Positions 8,818-18,896 of a DNA stretch of 64,000 nucleotides are shown piece by piece (the first letter of the stretch is position 1; each line of letters begins with the position of its first letter). The translations under genes were made by a program, and so were the position numbers. Source of the stretch: Marinobacter nauticus (GTDB lineage Bacteria; Pseudomonadota; Gammaproteobacteria; Pseudomonadales; Oleiphilaceae); the NCBI RefSeq assembly GCF_003634635.1, contig NZ_RBJB01000002.1, positions 248,001 to 312,000 on the forward strand, given 5' to 3'. The notes under the pieces were generated by a model, which was not told the DNA's origin, ran no database searches, and saw nothing but the letters and a program-made list of their open reading frames with translations.

Positions 8818-9282
8818 ATGAGTGAAACTATGAGCATGAACCAACCGAAAGCGCTGGCCCGGACCAAGGGCTTCACCCTGATCGAAATCATGGTAGTGAT
8901 GGTCATTCTCGGCCTGTTGGTGGCAATTGTAGCGCCCAACATCATGGGGCGCAGTGATCAGGCCAAAGTGACGGTGGCCGAAACCCAGATCAGTAACATC
9001 GCCAACGCACTGGACCTGTATCGCCTGGACAACAGCCATTATCCCTCTACCCAGCAGGGCCTTGAAGCACTGGTCAACAAGCCCAGCGGCAGCCCTGAGC
9101 CGAAAAACTGGAACCCGGACGGCTACCTGAAAAATGTTCCCGAAGACCCCTGGGGTAACAATTACCAGTATGTCAGCCCCGGTGTGGACGGGCCGTACGA
9201 TCTGTATTCCTACGGTTCTGACGGCCAGGAAGGCGGGGATGGCGACGCAGCTGATATCAGCGTCTGGGACAGCGGGAACTGA
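8818..9282 (+). CDS. gspG: Type II secretion major pseudopilin GspG
   Basis: Type IV pilin-like protein with a short basic leader, the prepilin peptidase site KG/FTLIE and a hydrophobic helix (VVMVILGLLVAIVAPNIMG). The body contains the conserved GspG features: TQQGLEALV, the YLKNVPEDPWGNNY segment and the calcium-binding SYGSDGQEGGDGDAADI tail. It forms the shaft of the periplasmic pseudopilus. Start set at ATG 8818 (MSETMSMNQP); ATG 8830 is also possible and would shorten the leader. An in-frame GTG at 8794 is less convincing. The prepilin peptidase gene is not in the window. Confidence 0.93.
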   Translation: MSETMSMNQPKALARTKGFTLIEIMVVMVILGLLVAIVAPNIMGRSDQAKVTVAETQISNIANALDLYRLDNSHYPSTQQGLEALVNKPSGSPEPKNWNPDGYLKNVPEDPWGNNYQYVSPGVDGPYDLYSYGSDGQEGGDGDAADISVWDSGN

Positions 9283-9816
9283 TTGATTGTGGGCCGCAGG
9301 GCTGACCAAAACGGCTTTACGCTGATCGAGATTCTGGTTGTCCTGATCATCGTCGGACTGCTGGCGGCGCTGGCGGTGTTCAATATGGCCGGCAGCTCCC
9401 AGCAGCGCGAGCTGGAAAGCCAGGTTCGGGAGCTCTACCTCCTGATGCAAACGGCACAGGAACAGGCGGTTCTCAATAACCTGGAAATGGGTTTGCTGCT
9501 GGAAGAAGACGGCTATCGGTTCGTGGCGTTTCAGGATAAGACAGGCGAGTGGAAATCCTCAGGTGAGCGCATATTCCACAAGCGAACCCTCCCGGAATGG
9601 TTGACCGTTACCCAGTATATCGAAAGTGACGCTCCGCGACTGGCCTCGGCCGAGGATCGGCTCAGGCCAGACGTGGTGTTCTTCTCCAGTGGTGAAACCA
9701 CACCGTTTGAAATCGAATTCACCCTGGGCCGGGACACTGACCTGATGCACGTGGTTGCTTCAGATGGCGTCTCGCCGTTGGAATGGCGCAAACCTGGTTC
9801 CGGGGATGAGTCATGA
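9283..9816 (+). CDS. gspH: Type II secretion minor pseudopilin GspH
   Basis: Prepilin site NG/FTLIE followed by a hydrophobic helix (ILVVLIIVGLLAALAVFNM) and a globular domain with the GspH pattern of a beta-rich fold. The gene begins directly behind the gspG stop, with TTG at 9283 or GTG at 9289 as start; ATG is absent before the pilin motif. GspH links the minor tip complex (GspI, J, K) to the GspG shaft. The end overlaps gspI by 4 bases. Confidence 0.88.
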   Translation: MIVGRRADQNGFTLIEILVVLIIVGLLAALAVFNMAGSSQQRELESQVRELYLLMQTAQEQAVLNNLEMGLLLEEDGYRFVAFQDKTGEWKSSGERIFHKRTLPEWLTVTQYIESDAPRLASAEDRLRPDVVFFSSGETTPFEIEFTLGRDTDLMHVVASDGVSPLEWRKPGSGDES

Positions 9817-10190
9817 GTCGGCCTCAGCGTGGTTTCACCCTGATTGAAGTCCTCGTCGCATTGCTCGTGTTCGGTCTGATTGCAACGGCCGCCGCCGAAG
9901 TGGGCGGGAATTACATCACCAGTTTCGAGCGCATACGTGACAAGACGCTGGCAGGCTGGGTGGCGGAAAACCGGATTAACGAACTACGGCTTCAGGATGA
10001 GCTGCCGGGGATTTCGGAGAATTCGGAAGATACCGACTTCGGAAATTTCCGCTGGCGCGTCACCACCGTTGTTGAGGCTACGGCAGAGCCCACGATGCGG
10101 CGGATTGAGGTAACCGTAGCCAAATACTCCGGGGCGCAATCGGAACCGTTTGCCGTCCATACCCTGGCTGCCTTCCTGGGAGAAACCTGA
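9813..10190 (+). CDS. gspI: Type II secretion minor pseudopilin GspI
   Basis: 125 residues with a six-residue leader and the site RG/FTLIEVLVALLVFGL, followed by a small globular domain (AGWVAENRINELRLQ is a GspI-typical segment). GspI nucleates the pseudopilus tip with GspJ and GspK. Start ATG overlaps the gspH stop (ATGA) and its own stop overlaps the gspJ start (TGATG), so translation along H, I and J is coupled. Confidence 0.9.
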   Translation: MSRPQRGFTLIEVLVALLVFGLIATAAAEVGGNYITSFERIRDKTLAGWVAENRINELRLQDELPGISENSEDTDFGNFRWRVTTVVEATAEPTMRRIEVTVAKYSGAQSEPFAVHTLAAFLGET

Positions 10191-10954
10191 TGAGCATGCC
10201 CGCGCGCCAGGTCAGGTTAGCCGGGGAGTCCGGTTTTACGCTGATGGAGGTACTGATTGCCGTCACTATCACAGCCGTGATCGGGCTGGGTGTTTGGCAG
10301 GTGGTGAGCAGTGTAATGAACTCCCGGGACCGGGTGGATGAGGTTGCCCAGGCGTTCGACGGCTTGCAGAAAGCCATGTTGCTGCTGGAACGTGACATCA
10401 CCCAGATCATCAACCGGCCCGCCCGGGATGTTTATGGTGATTATTCACCGTCCTTAACCTCAAGGGATGATTCGTTTGCGTTGATGCTGACCCGCCAGGG
10501 CTGGCGCAATCCGCTTGGTCTCCGGCGTAGCGGTCTGCAGCGCGTCGGCTGGGAATATACCGGAACTGAACTGCGCCGTCGGTATTGGCCTGTGGTGGAT
10601 CAGGGGCAGGAAGACGAAAGCCTGGACATTCTGATGCTGGACGAGGTTCTGGAGTTTGAAATCCGGTTTCTGGATGAGAACGGTAACTGGCAGAAGCAAT
10701 GGCCGGAAGATGACGCTTTGGCGCAGATGACGCCGGGTACCCGACCCGACATCTCCTTGCCTCGTGGGATTGAGATTACACTGGAACATGAACGCTTTGG
10801 TGAGTTGGTCCGCACGTTCAGCTTGCCGGATTTTGAACCGTCGCAGGCCCAGGCGGTGATCAATCAGCAACAGGAGACTCAGACCGAGTCGGAAGATGAC
10901 GCGGCTGAAGACGGATCTGGCCAGGCCGCGGGCGGGGTGACCGGCAATGATTAA
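10190..10954 (+). CDS. gspJ: Type II secretion minor pseudopilin GspJ
   Basis: Prepilin site SG/FTLMEVLIAVTITAVIG after a 15-residue leader. The body has GspJ hallmarks: ALMLTRQGWRNPLGL and LRRSGLQRVGWEY, and the VLEFEIRFLDENGNW segment. The C-terminus extends in an unusual Gln/Glu/Asp-rich tail (about residues 220-254) that is likely disordered and is longer than in typical homologues. Eight-base overlap with gspK. Confidence 0.9.
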   Translation: MSMPARQVRLAGESGFTLMEVLIAVTITAVIGLGVWQVVSSVMNSRDRVDEVAQAFDGLQKAMLLLERDITQIINRPARDVYGDYSPSLTSRDDSFALMLTRQGWRNPLGLRRSGLQRVGWEYTGTELRRRYWPVVDQGQEDESLDILMLDEVLEFEIRFLDENGNWQKQWPEDDALAQMTPGTRPDISLPRGIEITLEHERFGELVRTFSLPDFEPSQAQAVINQQQETQTESEDDAAEDGSGQAAGGVTGND

Positions 10955-11945
10955 GTTTGCCGGGAGCAGGCAGCAGGGCGTCGCCCTGATCATGGTGCTG
11001 TTGGCGATGGCCCTGGTGGTGTTGATGGCATCGGGCATGACCCGCCAGCAAAGCCTGCGGGTGTTCAAGGCTGGCCATTACCTGGCCCAGCAACAAGGCC
11101 AGAGTATTGCTCTGGGTGCCGAGGAATTTGCCAAGCGTATTCTGGTTCGGGACTACGAAGAGGATAAGGAAAACAGTGTGATGGTCGACAGTCCGGATGA
11201 GTTCTGGGCCATGCACGCTGCCATTCTGCCTCTGGACGACAGTGGTGTTGCCGAGGTCCAGATCGATGATCTTGGAGGCAGAATCAACCTGAACGATCTG
11301 GTTACCGCGAGCGGAGAAGTGGACCCCATCACCAAAGACCGGCTCACCCGGTTATTTCGTGCTCTGGGTATCACTGGCCTCACCGTAGACCCGCTCATTG
11401 ACTGGATGGACGCCGACGACCAGGCCATCAGCGCTTATGGTGCCGAAGACGGCCAGTATCTGATGGCAGACCCTCCGTATCGCACTGGCAACCAGCCCTT
11501 TGTTTCCATTACCGAGTTGCGTCTGATTGAGGGCATGACCGAGGAAATCTATGCTGCGCTGCGGCCTCATCTGGTGGCGCTGCCAGTCTCCGGCGTCGGC
11601 ATTAACGTGAATACCGCGACGGCGCAGGTTCTGATGAGTCTGCACGAGGATATGAATGAGGCTCAGGCGGAATCGATTATTGCCAAGCGCGAAGAAGAAC
11701 GATTCGAAAACCTTCAGGATTTCCTGGCACTGCCGGAGTTCTCGGGGATGGGGCTGAAAGCCAACGGGTTAACGCTTCAGACCCGTTTTTTTGAAGTTGT
11801 CTCACGGATTACCTACGATAATCGTGTCGTCAATATGGTCAGCACCGTGTATAGAAACCCGGAGGGCGAAGTCCGGACGGTTCACAGGGATACCGGGCAG
11901 AAGAATCGCATTACCAAGGAACCTTACACTTTCTCAGAAGGATAA
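10947..11945 (+). CDS. gspK: Type II secretion tip pseudopilin GspK
   Basis: 332 residues, the large pseudopilin that caps the pseudopilus. The leader ends QQG/VALIMVLLAMALVV; the glutamate at position +5 of other pseudopilins is missing, as is normal for GspK. The helix-hairpin-type domain contains DDLGGRINLNDLV, DPLIDWMDADDQ, YGAEDGQYL and NVNTATAQVL, all family signatures. Two bases separate it from gspL. Confidence 0.92.
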   Translation: MIKFAGSRQQGVALIMVLLAMALVVLMASGMTRQQSLRVFKAGHYLAQQQGQSIALGAEEFAKRILVRDYEEDKENSVMVDSPDEFWAMHAAILPLDDSGVAEVQIDDLGGRINLNDLVTASGEVDPITKDRLTRLFRALGITGLTVDPLIDWMDADDQAISAYGAEDGQYLMADPPYRTGNQPFVSITELRLIEGMTEEIYAALRPHLVALPVSGVGINVNTATAQVLMSLHEDMNEAQAESIIAKREEERFENLQDFLALPEFSGMGLKANGLTLQTRFFEVVSRITYDNRVVNMVSTVYRNPEGEVRTVHRDTGQKNRITKEPYTFSEG

Positions 11946-11947
11946 CC

Positions 11948-13255
11948 ATGTCTTACCGCCTTTTTGTCCGGCCGGTGCCTCCGTATGCGGACCCGGACCA
12001 GAGCCCCGATGCCCAGCTGTTCAGCTGGGTGCTCCAGGATGCCAGTGGCGATGCTCAGGCCAGAGGCACGGCTGATACACGGGAGCATATCGAGCAAACG
12101 CTGGCACAGAATGCGCTGGAGAAAGTGCTGCTGATCGGACTGATTCCCGGTGATGAGGCGGTTTTCTGTCTGGCGGATATACCGGCGAAACAGACCCGTT
12201 TTATTCAGCAGGCCTTGCCGTATGCCGTTGAGGAGCAGATAGCCCAGGACATTGACTCGGTTCATCTCGCGCTGGGGCCGCACACGCCTGAGGGCTACCG
12301 GGTTGCTGCCATCGATCGCGAGCAGATGGCTCGCTGGCGCCAACTGTTTTCTGGCTGGTACCACGCCCGTCTGGAGGCCGTCTATCCAGACGCTTCACTG
12401 TTGCCAGCGGCGGAATCCGGATGGGTCATCTGCCTGGATGCAGAGTCGGCACTTCTGCAGAGCCAGCGGGGAGAGTGGCTGCGCATGCAGGCAGATAATC
12501 TTCCGCTGCTTGCAGTGACACTTGCTGCGCCTTCGTCTGACGAAGTGGTGGCCGAAATTCCGGTGCAGCTATATGGCACCGAGGCAGATCTGGACGCGAG
12601 CCAGGCCCTGGTGAGTGAGCTTTCGGGAACCACCGGGCTTCTTCGTATCGAAAAGAAGCCGTTGGAATTTTCGGTAACCGAGTTCCTGGCCTGGTCGTAC
12701 CACCATCACCTGAGCCAGCCCATTAATCTGTGCCAGGGGGCGTTCGCGTTCAAGGCGGAGGGCAGCAGCCCCCTGAAACCCTGGAAGCCGCTTATCGCCG
12801 TGGCATCACTCTGGTTCGTGATCCAGATGGGGCTGGAGATCGGTATGGGAATCTACCAGCAGCAGCAGGCGGAGCAGCTTGAAAGCCAGGCTATGGCGGT
12901 TTACCGGAATGCCTTTCCCTCGGACCGCCGAACCCATGCCGGAAATGTACGACGTGTTATCGAAGGCCAGTTACGGGTTGCTGGCTCCCAGGGCCCTGAC
13001 GTGGATTTTATCACCCTGATGAAATACACCGGCGATCAGTACGGCCGCCTGCAGAATCCCGGAGCTGTTACCTTTAACTCGATTAACTACAGCCGGAGCC
13101 GGGGCGAACTCGTGGTGGATATCCGGGCCGACAGTTATGATCGGTTAAGCCGTCTGCGTAACGGACTCGCCAGCGAAGGGCTGCAGGCCCAGATCGGTTC
13201 CGTGGTCAACGAATCCAGCGGCGCCCGAGGCCGCCTCACGGTTTCAGGAGGATAA
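11948..13255 (+). CDS. gspL: Type II secretion protein GspL
   Basis: 435 residues: a cytoplasmic actin-like domain (1 to about 270, including FCLADIPAKQTRFIQQALPY and LPYAVEEQIAQDID), one transmembrane helix (about 277-297, PLIAVASLWFVIQMGLEIGM) and a periplasmic ferredoxin-like domain that ends in LTVSGG. GspL anchors GspE to the membrane and pairs with GspM. AAGGATA precedes the ATG closely. Confidence 0.9.
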   Translation: MSYRLFVRPVPPYADPDQSPDAQLFSWVLQDASGDAQARGTADTREHIEQTLAQNALEKVLLIGLIPGDEAVFCLADIPAKQTRFIQQALPYAVEEQIAQDIDSVHLALGPHTPEGYRVAAIDREQMARWRQLFSGWYHARLEAVYPDASLLPAAESGWVICLDAESALLQSQRGEWLRMQADNLPLLAVTLAAPSSDEVVAEIPVQLYGTEADLDASQALVSELSGTTGLLRIEKKPLEFSVTEFLAWSYHHHLSQPINLCQGAFAFKAEGSSPLKPWKPLIAVASLWFVIQMGLEIGMGIYQQQQAEQLESQAMAVYRNAFPSDRRTHAGNVRRVIEGQLRVAGSQGPDVDFITLMKYTGDQYGRLQNPGAVTFNSINYSRSRGELVVDIRADSYDRLSRLRNGLASEGLQAQIGSVVNESSGARGRLTVSGG

Positions 13256-13259
13256 GCCC

Positions 13260-13793
13260 ATGTGGTCACGCATCAAGGATCAACCGGCCGTGGGCAAACT
13301 GATTGCTCGCTATGATCAGTTACCCACCCGCGACCGTCAGGCATTGACTGCTCTGGGTATAGCCCTGTTGCTGGCATTGATTTATCTGCTGATCTGGCAG
13401 CCGGTGACTCAGTTTCATGACCGGGCTGCCTCGAGTCGTGAGAATGCCGCAGAACTCCTGGCCTGGATGCGGGCCAACGAGACGACCATTCAGCGCCTGG
13501 GCTCGGCTGGTGGCGCAGCGACAACTGCGGCAGGGGCTGACAAGCCTGAAGACGGGCGGGCATTGATGGCCCTGGTGACTCGTTCAGCCGGAGAGGCGGG
13601 GCTTTCTTTGCAACGCTTCGAGCCCAGCGGTGAGGGTGCCATCCGGGTCTGGCTTGAAAACGCCGCCTACGCTGATGTGGCAGCCTGGCTTGAGCGTTTG
13701 CACAGTAATCATGGCGTGGTGATTGACCAGGCCGCACTTGATCGGGGCAATGGGCCCGGGCAGGTATCCGTGAGGCTTACGCTGGCGATCTGA
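13260..13793 (+). CDS. gspM: Type II secretion protein GspM
   Basis: 177 residues, close to the usual 160-180. One transmembrane segment (about 35-51, ALTALGIALLLALIYLLIW) and a periplasmic ferredoxin-like domain (GLSLQRFEPSGEGAIRVWLE, LERLHSNHGV). It binds GspL. Last gene of the secretion run; no gspN follows, and gspD is not seen on either side. The next gene starts 40 bases downstream. Confidence 0.88.
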   Translation: MWSRIKDQPAVGKLIARYDQLPTRDRQALTALGIALLLALIYLLIWQPVTQFHDRAASSRENAAELLAWMRANETTIQRLGSAGGAATTAAGADKPEDGRALMALVTRSAGEAGLSLQRFEPSGEGAIRVWLENAAYADVAAWLERLHSNHGVVIDQAALDRGNGPGQVSVRLTLAI

Positions 13794-13832
13794 CCGGCAA
13801 GCGTGACCCCACACTAGCGAGGGAGCAACACG

Positions 13833-14504
13833 ATGGCACACAACAACAATAATGCTGAAGCTGTTCTGGTTCGCCTGGACGAGACGGCACGAAACGAGGC
13901 CCAGTCGGTGCTTTTTCATGCCTATCGGGAGGAGCCGACATTCCAGTACCTGTTCGATCACCGGAAACCCGGTTACAGCCAGAGGGTGAGGGCGACCATC
14001 CGGGAATTGATCGACCTTTATCTGGAGCTGAATCAGGATGCCATCGGTGTGATGGTGGACGAAACACTGGTCGCTGTTGCGTTTGTGGGTGAGCCGGAAC
14101 TCAGGCTGAATCTGGCAGACCAGCTTGGCTGGCGGGTGCGTATGGTTCTGACGGCGGGCTTTTCATCTACGCGCCGGTATCTGGAGTATCATCGCAGGAT
14201 TCGCGACCTTTTGCCGCAGAGGCAGGCGCATCAGTTGCCGTTGATGGGAGTCAACCCAAAATACCAGCACAAGGGGTATGGTCGGATGTTGCTGCAGGCA
14301 GTGGAGCGCCTGTGTGAGGAAAACCCCCGGGGCAGTGGATTGGTGCTCGATACCGGGAACAGCCGTTACCTGCCGTTTTATGAATCCGAGGGGTTCCGAA
14401 GCCTGGGCAAGATCCGGCTTGGTGATTTTGAAGACCACGTGTTGTTCCGGGAAGTGCTCGCAGACGAAGATCAGTCGAGTGAGCCCCGGCAACAGCAATC
14501 TTGA
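13833..14504 (+). CDS. GNAT-family N-acetyltransferase
   Basis: 223 residues. The acetyl-CoA-binding motif is visible in LMGVNPKYQHKGYGRMLL, followed by VERLCEENPRGSGLVLDTGN and YLPFYESEGFRSLGK, the end of the GNAT fold. The N-terminal half is less conserved. Substrate unknown. GAGGGAG stands 6-12 bases before the ATG. It lies 17 bases before gor, and may be cotranscribed with it rather than with gsp. Confidence 0.8.
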   Translation: MAHNNNNAEAVLVRLDETARNEAQSVLFHAYREEPTFQYLFDHRKPGYSQRVRATIRELIDLYLELNQDAIGVMVDETLVAVAFVGEPELRLNLADQLGWRVRMVLTAGFSSTRRYLEYHRRIRDLLPQRQAHQLPLMGVNPKYQHKGYGRMLLQAVERLCEENPRGSGLVLDTGNSRYLPFYESEGFRSLGKIRLGDFEDHVLFREVLADEDQSSEPRQQQS

Positions 14505-14521
14505 AGTAAACAGGAGAAACA

Positions 14522-15883
14522 GTGTCTGAGAGCCATGATTTTGATCTGATCGTTATCGGGGCCGGTTCCGGCGGTGTCCGGCTCGCCCGCATGTCGGCCC
14601 AGCGCGGTGCCCGGGTGGCGGTGGTGGAATCCCGTTACCTGGGAGGAACCTGCGTTAACGTGGGTTGTGTTCCGAAAAAACTCTTTGTCTATGGAGCGCA
14701 CGTCAGGGAAGAGCTCGAAGATGCACACGGATATGGCTGGTCTGTGCCAACAGACGATGTCTCGTTTGACTGGCCAACGCTGGTCGCCAACAAGAATGCC
14801 GAGATAGAGCGCTTGAATGGCATTTATGGCCGATTGCTCGAGAATGCCGGCGTCACCATCATTGAGGGTACGGCCAGTCTCCGCGACCCTCACACGGTGA
14901 TCGTTGGTGATAGAGCTTTTTCGGCAGCGCACATCACAGTTGCCACGGGCAGCTGGCCAGTGGTTCCGGATGTTCCCGGCAAGGAATTTCTGCTCACCTC
15001 CAATGAGATGTTTTACCTGCCACAGTTACCTCGCCACGCCGTGGTCTGGGGCGGTGGTTACATTGCCGTCGAATTCGCCGGCATTCTCGCGGGTCTTGGT
15101 GTGGAGACCACGCTGCTGTACCGGGGCGAGCTGTTCCTGCGAGGGTTTGACGAGGATATCCGCAAGTTCACGGAACAGGAGATGCGCAAGAAAGGCGTGG
15201 ATCTCCGGTTCAATGTCACGATTGAATCTGTCGAGCAGTTGAATGCTCACTACCAGGTGAATCTGAGCGATGGCAGCAGCATGGAGACCGGGCTGGTTAT
15301 GGCTGCGACAGGTCGCCGCGCGCTCGTAGACGGACTCGGGCTGACCGATCTGGGAGTGGAACTCAATGCTTCGGGTCATGTTGAGGTGAACGATCATTTC
15401 CAGACGGCGGTACCGTCCATCTCCGCCCTTGGTGATGTCATCGGAACGCCGCAGCTAACGCCGGTTGCGCTGGCGCAGGCCATGGTGCTGTCCCGGCGGC
15501 TGTTTGGTGATGGCCAGGGTGATATGGACTACAGCGCCATACCCACGGCTGTCTTCTGTCAGCCTAATATCGGAACGGTCGGGTTAACCGAGAAAGAAGC
15601 GCGGGACGCGGGGCATTCGCTGCGGATTTACCGTTCCGAGTTTCGCCCCATGAAGTACACCCTGAGCGGCCGTGATGAGCGTTGTCTGATGAAGCTGATT
15701 GTGGACGATAGTTCAGACAAGGTTCTGGCCGCCCATATGGTTGGGCCTGATGCCGGTGAAATCATCCAGGGACTGGCGGTGGCTATTAAAGCCGGTGCCA
15801 CCAAGGCCCAGTTTGACGCTACGATGGGCATTCACCCGACATCCGCTGAAGAGTTTGTCACCATGCGAGAGCCGGTGGCCTGA
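14522..15883 (+). CDS. gor: Glutathione-disulfide reductase
   Basis: 453 residues, standard length. FAD motif [21 protein letters not shown], redox-active disulfide [13 protein letters not shown] (cysteines five apart), NADPH motif [19 protein letters not shown], and the dimerisation domain ending [13 protein letters not shown] with the catalytic His-Glu pair. It regenerates reduced glutathione in the cytoplasm. The residues after the NADPH motif include [13 protein letters not shown], whose two arginines fit NADPH preference over NADH. Start is GTG 14522 after an AGGAGA box. Confidence 0.93.
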   Translation: MSESHDFDLIVIGAGSGGVRLARMSAQRGARVAVVESRYLGGTCVNVGCVPKKLFVYGAHVREELEDAHGYGWSVPTDDVSFDWPTLVANKNAEIERLNGIYGRLLENAGVTIIEGTASLRDPHTVIVGDRAFSAAHITVATGSWPVVPDVPGKEFLLTSNEMFYLPQLPRHAVVWGGGYIAVEFAGILAGLGVETTLLYRGELFLRGFDEDIRKFTEQEMRKKGVDLRFNVTIESVEQLNAHYQVNLSDGSSMETGLVMAATGRRALVDGLGLTDLGVELNASGHVEVNDHFQTAVPSISALGDVIGTPQLTPVALAQAMVLSRRLFGDGQGDMDYSAIPTAVFCQPNIGTVGLTEKEARDAGHSLRIYRSEFRPMKYTLSGRDERCLMKLIVDDSSDKVLAAHMVGPDAGEIIQGLAVAIKAGATKAQFDATMGIHPTSAEEFVTMREPVA

Positions 15884-15893
15884 CAGGGTGGAA

Positions 15894-15928
15894 AGCGCCG
15901 GAGTGCAATGCCTGCCAACTCCGGCGCT
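15894..15928. terminator. Strong hairpin between convergent gor and histidine kinase genes
   Basis: A perfect 11-base-pair stem (AGCGCCGGAGT / ACTCCGGCGCT) with a 13-base loop lies between the gor stop at 15883 and the kinase stop at 15934. No long T run on either side, but its placement between converging genes makes a bidirectional terminator likely. Confidence 0.6.
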
Positions 15929-15933
15929 CGTTG

Positions 15934-17868
15934 TTACACGCGAATCCAGCGAGAGAGTACCTCCCGGAGCGTATCCCTGCGCACGGGCTTGGTCAGATAG
16001 TCGTTCATACCTGCTTCTTTGCAGGCTTTCTCAGTATCCTCAGACACATCTGCGGTCAGTGCGATAATGGGTACGCCGCTCTGACCATTTCCCTGTTCCC
16101 AGTCGCGGATCATGCGGGTGGCATCATAGCCATCCATCACTGGCATCTGGCAGTCCATCAGAATGACATCATAACCTTCGTGGTCATTTTTGATCCGTCT
16201 AACAGCATCGGTGCCATTGGTCACGCATTCGGTCTGGAACCCGAACTTCCGCAACAGCGCCTCCGTTACTTTCTGGTTCACCAGATTATCCTCGACCACG
16301 AGGGCCCGGGCGGTACCGGTGACCTGTTCCCGTGGCTCATCGGTTGGAGGGTTTTGATAGGCTAGTTCGAATGGCAGCTCGAACCGGAATGAGGACCCCT
16401 GGCCGATGTCGGACTCCACCTGCACATGCCCGCCCATCAATTCGACCAGGCGCTGGACCAGCGACAGCCCGAGCCCTGTGCCACCGTGAGCCCGGTTATC
16501 GCCGGTGTCGAGCTGCTCAAAGCTGTTGAAGACACTTTGCAGTCGTTCCGCAGGAATACCAGAGCCTGAATCCTTAACCGAGCATTGGACGAGTACGCAG
16601 TGGTTTTCAAGCTCAAGCCAGTTCACCCGGATACCGACGAACCCTTCGCTGGTGAACTTCAGTGAGTTGTCGATCAGCCCGGCAAGGATCTGTCTCACTC
16701 GCGGCGCATCCCCCAGTACGGCAGGATGCCGTGGCCATTCACCGAGGAATTGGAGATCCAGGCTCAGCCCCTGCTTTTCTGCGGCGTGACGGTATGAGGC
16801 GACGCAATTGGTGAACAGGCTCTGAAGATCGAAGGCCTGTTGGTCCAATACCAGATTGCCATTGTCCATTCTGGCGTAGTCCAAGATATCGGAGATCACG
16901 GTCAGCAGGTCTTCCGTGGATTGCCGGGCCGTGGTCAAATAGTCGCTCTGGCGCTTGGTCAACGGCTCTTCATGAATCAGGTCAACCATGCCGAGCACGC
17001 CGTTCAGGGGAGTCCGAAGTTCGTGGCTCATGGTGGCAAGAAACTCTGACTTGGCCTGGCTGGCGTGTTCCGCTTTCTCCCGGGCACTTTCAGAAATCGC
17101 CAGTGTCTGGTCCCGGGCAGACCGAAGTTGTTCCAGATGAACTGCGAGTTCGTTCAACTGTTGCTGTATCTCCGCAATTTCCCGGGCACTGCCCTTGCTG
17201 GAGACCGGTTGCGTGGTGTAGTCACCAACAATCAGCTTGCCAACGCGGCTGGACAGTTGTCGCATGGGCTGAAGGATATTGTTCAGGAAATGGTTTGCCA
17301 GCAGCAGGCTGAACACCAGCAAGGCAAAGCCCACGGTCAGGGAGCTCCAGAGAATATCCTGCCTTCGGGTTTCCAGAACGTCGGGGTTCACCCCGACTTG
17401 CACCAGTCCCACCCGAAGCGATCCGGAATTGAAGTTCCAGCCGCCGGTAAACCAGTCACCCGCTCCACCAGAACCGATCTCCAGTGGTTCCTGCAGAATC
17501 TCGGCCTCATAGATGTCGAAGATTCCGTCTGCTGTATGTTCCGATTCGATACCTCGGCTGACAAAACCGAGCTCTTCGCCAACGACGTCGGTCACGCGAA
17601 TCCAGTCTGCTTTGCTGCGTTTCAGGGACTGCCCGAGGACCTGCTCCAGAGCCGTTGAGTTACCGGAGACCACGGCATACTCAAGTGCTGGGGCGAGGCT
17701 GTCTGCGAGCATCTGACTGCTTTGGGCCAGGTCCAGACGGGCATCTTCGAGACGGGCTGAGGTAAAGAAAACCATCAATGCCACAAAAATCACAACCGCG
17801 GGCAGGGCGCCAAGCAGGAGAAGACGCCGCGAGAGTGACATGCCGGGAGTATTGGCTGTGCTGCTCAT
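15934..17868 (-). CDS. Hybrid sensor histidine kinase with receiver domain
   Basis: 644 residues. A transmembrane helix near 18-36, a periplasmic sensor region (about 37-172), a second helix (173-193), a HAMP-like linker and coiled coil, HisKA with phospho-acceptor His282 ([11 protein letters not shown]), HATPase_c ([18 protein letters not shown]) and a C-terminal receiver domain with the acceptor Asp in [19 protein letters not shown]. The domain order resembles BarA without its HPt domain, so phosphotransfer to a separate HPt is expected. Its start overlaps the stop of the upstream binding-protein gene by 4 bases (ATGA), strongly suggesting that the binding protein feeds it a signal. Confidence 0.9.
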   Translation of the reverse strand: MSSTANTPGMSLSRRLLLLGALPAVVIFVALMVFFTSARLEDARLDLAQSSQMLADSLAPALEYAVVSGNSTALEQVLGQSLKRSKADWIRVTDVVGEELGFVSRGIESEHTADGIFDIYEAEILQEPLEIGSGGAGDWFTGGWNFNSGSLRVGLVQVGVNPDVLETRRQDILWSSLTVGFALLVFSLLLANHFLNNILQPMRQLSSRVGKLIVGDYTTQPVSSKGSAREIAEIQQQLNELAVHLEQLRSARDQTLAISESAREKAEHASQAKSEFLATMSHELRTPLNGVLGMVDLIHEEPLTKRQSDYLTTARQSTEDLLTVISDILDYARMDNGNLVLDQQAFDLQSLFTNCVASYRHAAEKQGLSLDLQFLGEWPRHPAVLGDAPRVRQILAGLIDNSLKFTSEGFVGIRVNWLELENHCVLVQCSVKDSGSGIPAERLQSVFNSFEQLDTGDNRAHGGTGLGLSLVQRLVELMGGHVQVESDIGQGSSFRFELPFELAYQNPPTDEPREQVTGTARALVVEDNLVNQKVTEALLRKFGFQTECVTNGTDAVRRIKNDHEGYDVILMDCQMPVMDGYDATRMIRDWEQGNGQSGVPIIALTADVSEDTEKACKEAGMNDYLTKPVRRDTLREVLSRWIRV

Positions 17869-18866
17869 TGGCCTGCCTCCTGGTTGTTCTCGCTAATCAT
17901 GTTTTGTACCGCCTGGGCAATCCACTCCCGTTCTGGCAGCGGGATGTTCAGGGATCGCGCAACCTGCTGGTTTACTTCAACCCGGTATTCGTCAGGGTAG
18001 GTTGGCGCCGGGAAGGCGCCTGAGTCGAAATAGGTTATCAGGTGACTGGCTGCAAGCTCAGCCATTTCAGTGAATGGCGCATAACTGGAGGCGAGGGCGC
18101 CGGCCTTGACGTAGGCCTGGCTCGGGCCGATCAGGATCTTGTTCCTGCGATAGGCGGTCAGCAGAATGTGTTTGATATTGCGTGGGTTGTAAATGGCATC
18201 ATCCTGCCCGGCAAGCAGAAAATCACCGAAGCTGAGGGCTCGAATGAGGCTTGGGATAAGTTGATCCTCGGTATCGGCAATAAAGACCTTGGCTTCCAGG
18301 CCGTAGGGTGCCAGTTGATCGATGAGGGGTTCGTAAAGTTCTACGCTTTCGGTTGTGGCAAGCAAGGCGACGCGGGTTGCCTGGGGCAGGATGACCTTGC
18401 CCGTCAAGGCTTGCCGTAATAAGGGTGCATCGTAATAGACGGCAGACAACTGGCCGGAAAAGCGTGTGGTATAACCCTCGATGAAATCCTTATCAACCAG
18501 TAATGCCAAAACCGGAAGATCCCTGTTGGCCTGGCGCACCCGTGAGAATGCGGCAGGCCCTATTGCGATCACAGGTTCATTCTCGAGAACAGTGAGCTGG
18601 CTTTCAGTCAGTGGCTCCAGTGTGACGTGGTCGCTAAGCTGTTTGGTCAGCAGGCGAGCAACATGGTCATCCAGAGCGGCGTTGCCAGATCCGGCGATAA
18701 AGGCTGATCTGGTCCCCGATTCCTGGCCCAGGGCGAGACCAGAATCAACGAACAACAAAGCCATCAGCCAGACCAGCAAAGAGGTGACTCTGGCAAGTCT
18801 GGATGTACGGCCCGTTGTAACGTTACCGTTTAGGTTGAGCATCGTCTGACAGCTGGTCCATTCCAT
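17865..18866 (-). CDS. Periplasmic ABC-type substrate-binding protein linked to a histidine kinase
   Basis: 333 residues with a long N-region and a signal sequence (LLVWLMALLFVDSGLALGQ, about 30-48). The body resembles the COG2984-type binding proteins (IGPAAFSRVRQAN, LALLVDKDFIEGYT, GPSQAYVKAGALAS). No permease or ATPase gene lies nearby, so it probably works as a ligand receptor for the overlapping histidine kinase gene rather than for import. The TonB receptor gene ends 30 bases upstream. ATG 18866 has AGGA about 12 bases upstream; ATG 18842 is an alternative start. Confidence 0.75.
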   Translation of the reverse strand: MEWTSCQTMLNLNGNVTTGRTSRLARVTSLLVWLMALLFVDSGLALGQESGTRSAFIAGSGNAALDDHVARLLTKQLSDHVTLEPLTESQLTVLENEPVIAIGPAAFSRVRQANRDLPVLALLVDKDFIEGYTTRFSGQLSAVYYDAPLLRQALTGKVILPQATRVALLATTESVELYEPLIDQLAPYGLEAKVFIADTEDQLIPSLIRALSFGDFLLAGQDDAIYNPRNIKHILLTAYRRNKILIGPSQAYVKAGALASSYAPFTEMAELAASHLITYFDSGAFPAPTYPDEYRVEVNQQVARSLNIPLPEREWIAQAVQNMISENNQEAGQ

Positions 18867-18896
18867 TGACTGTTTAGTTTCCTGCCCTGCACACCG

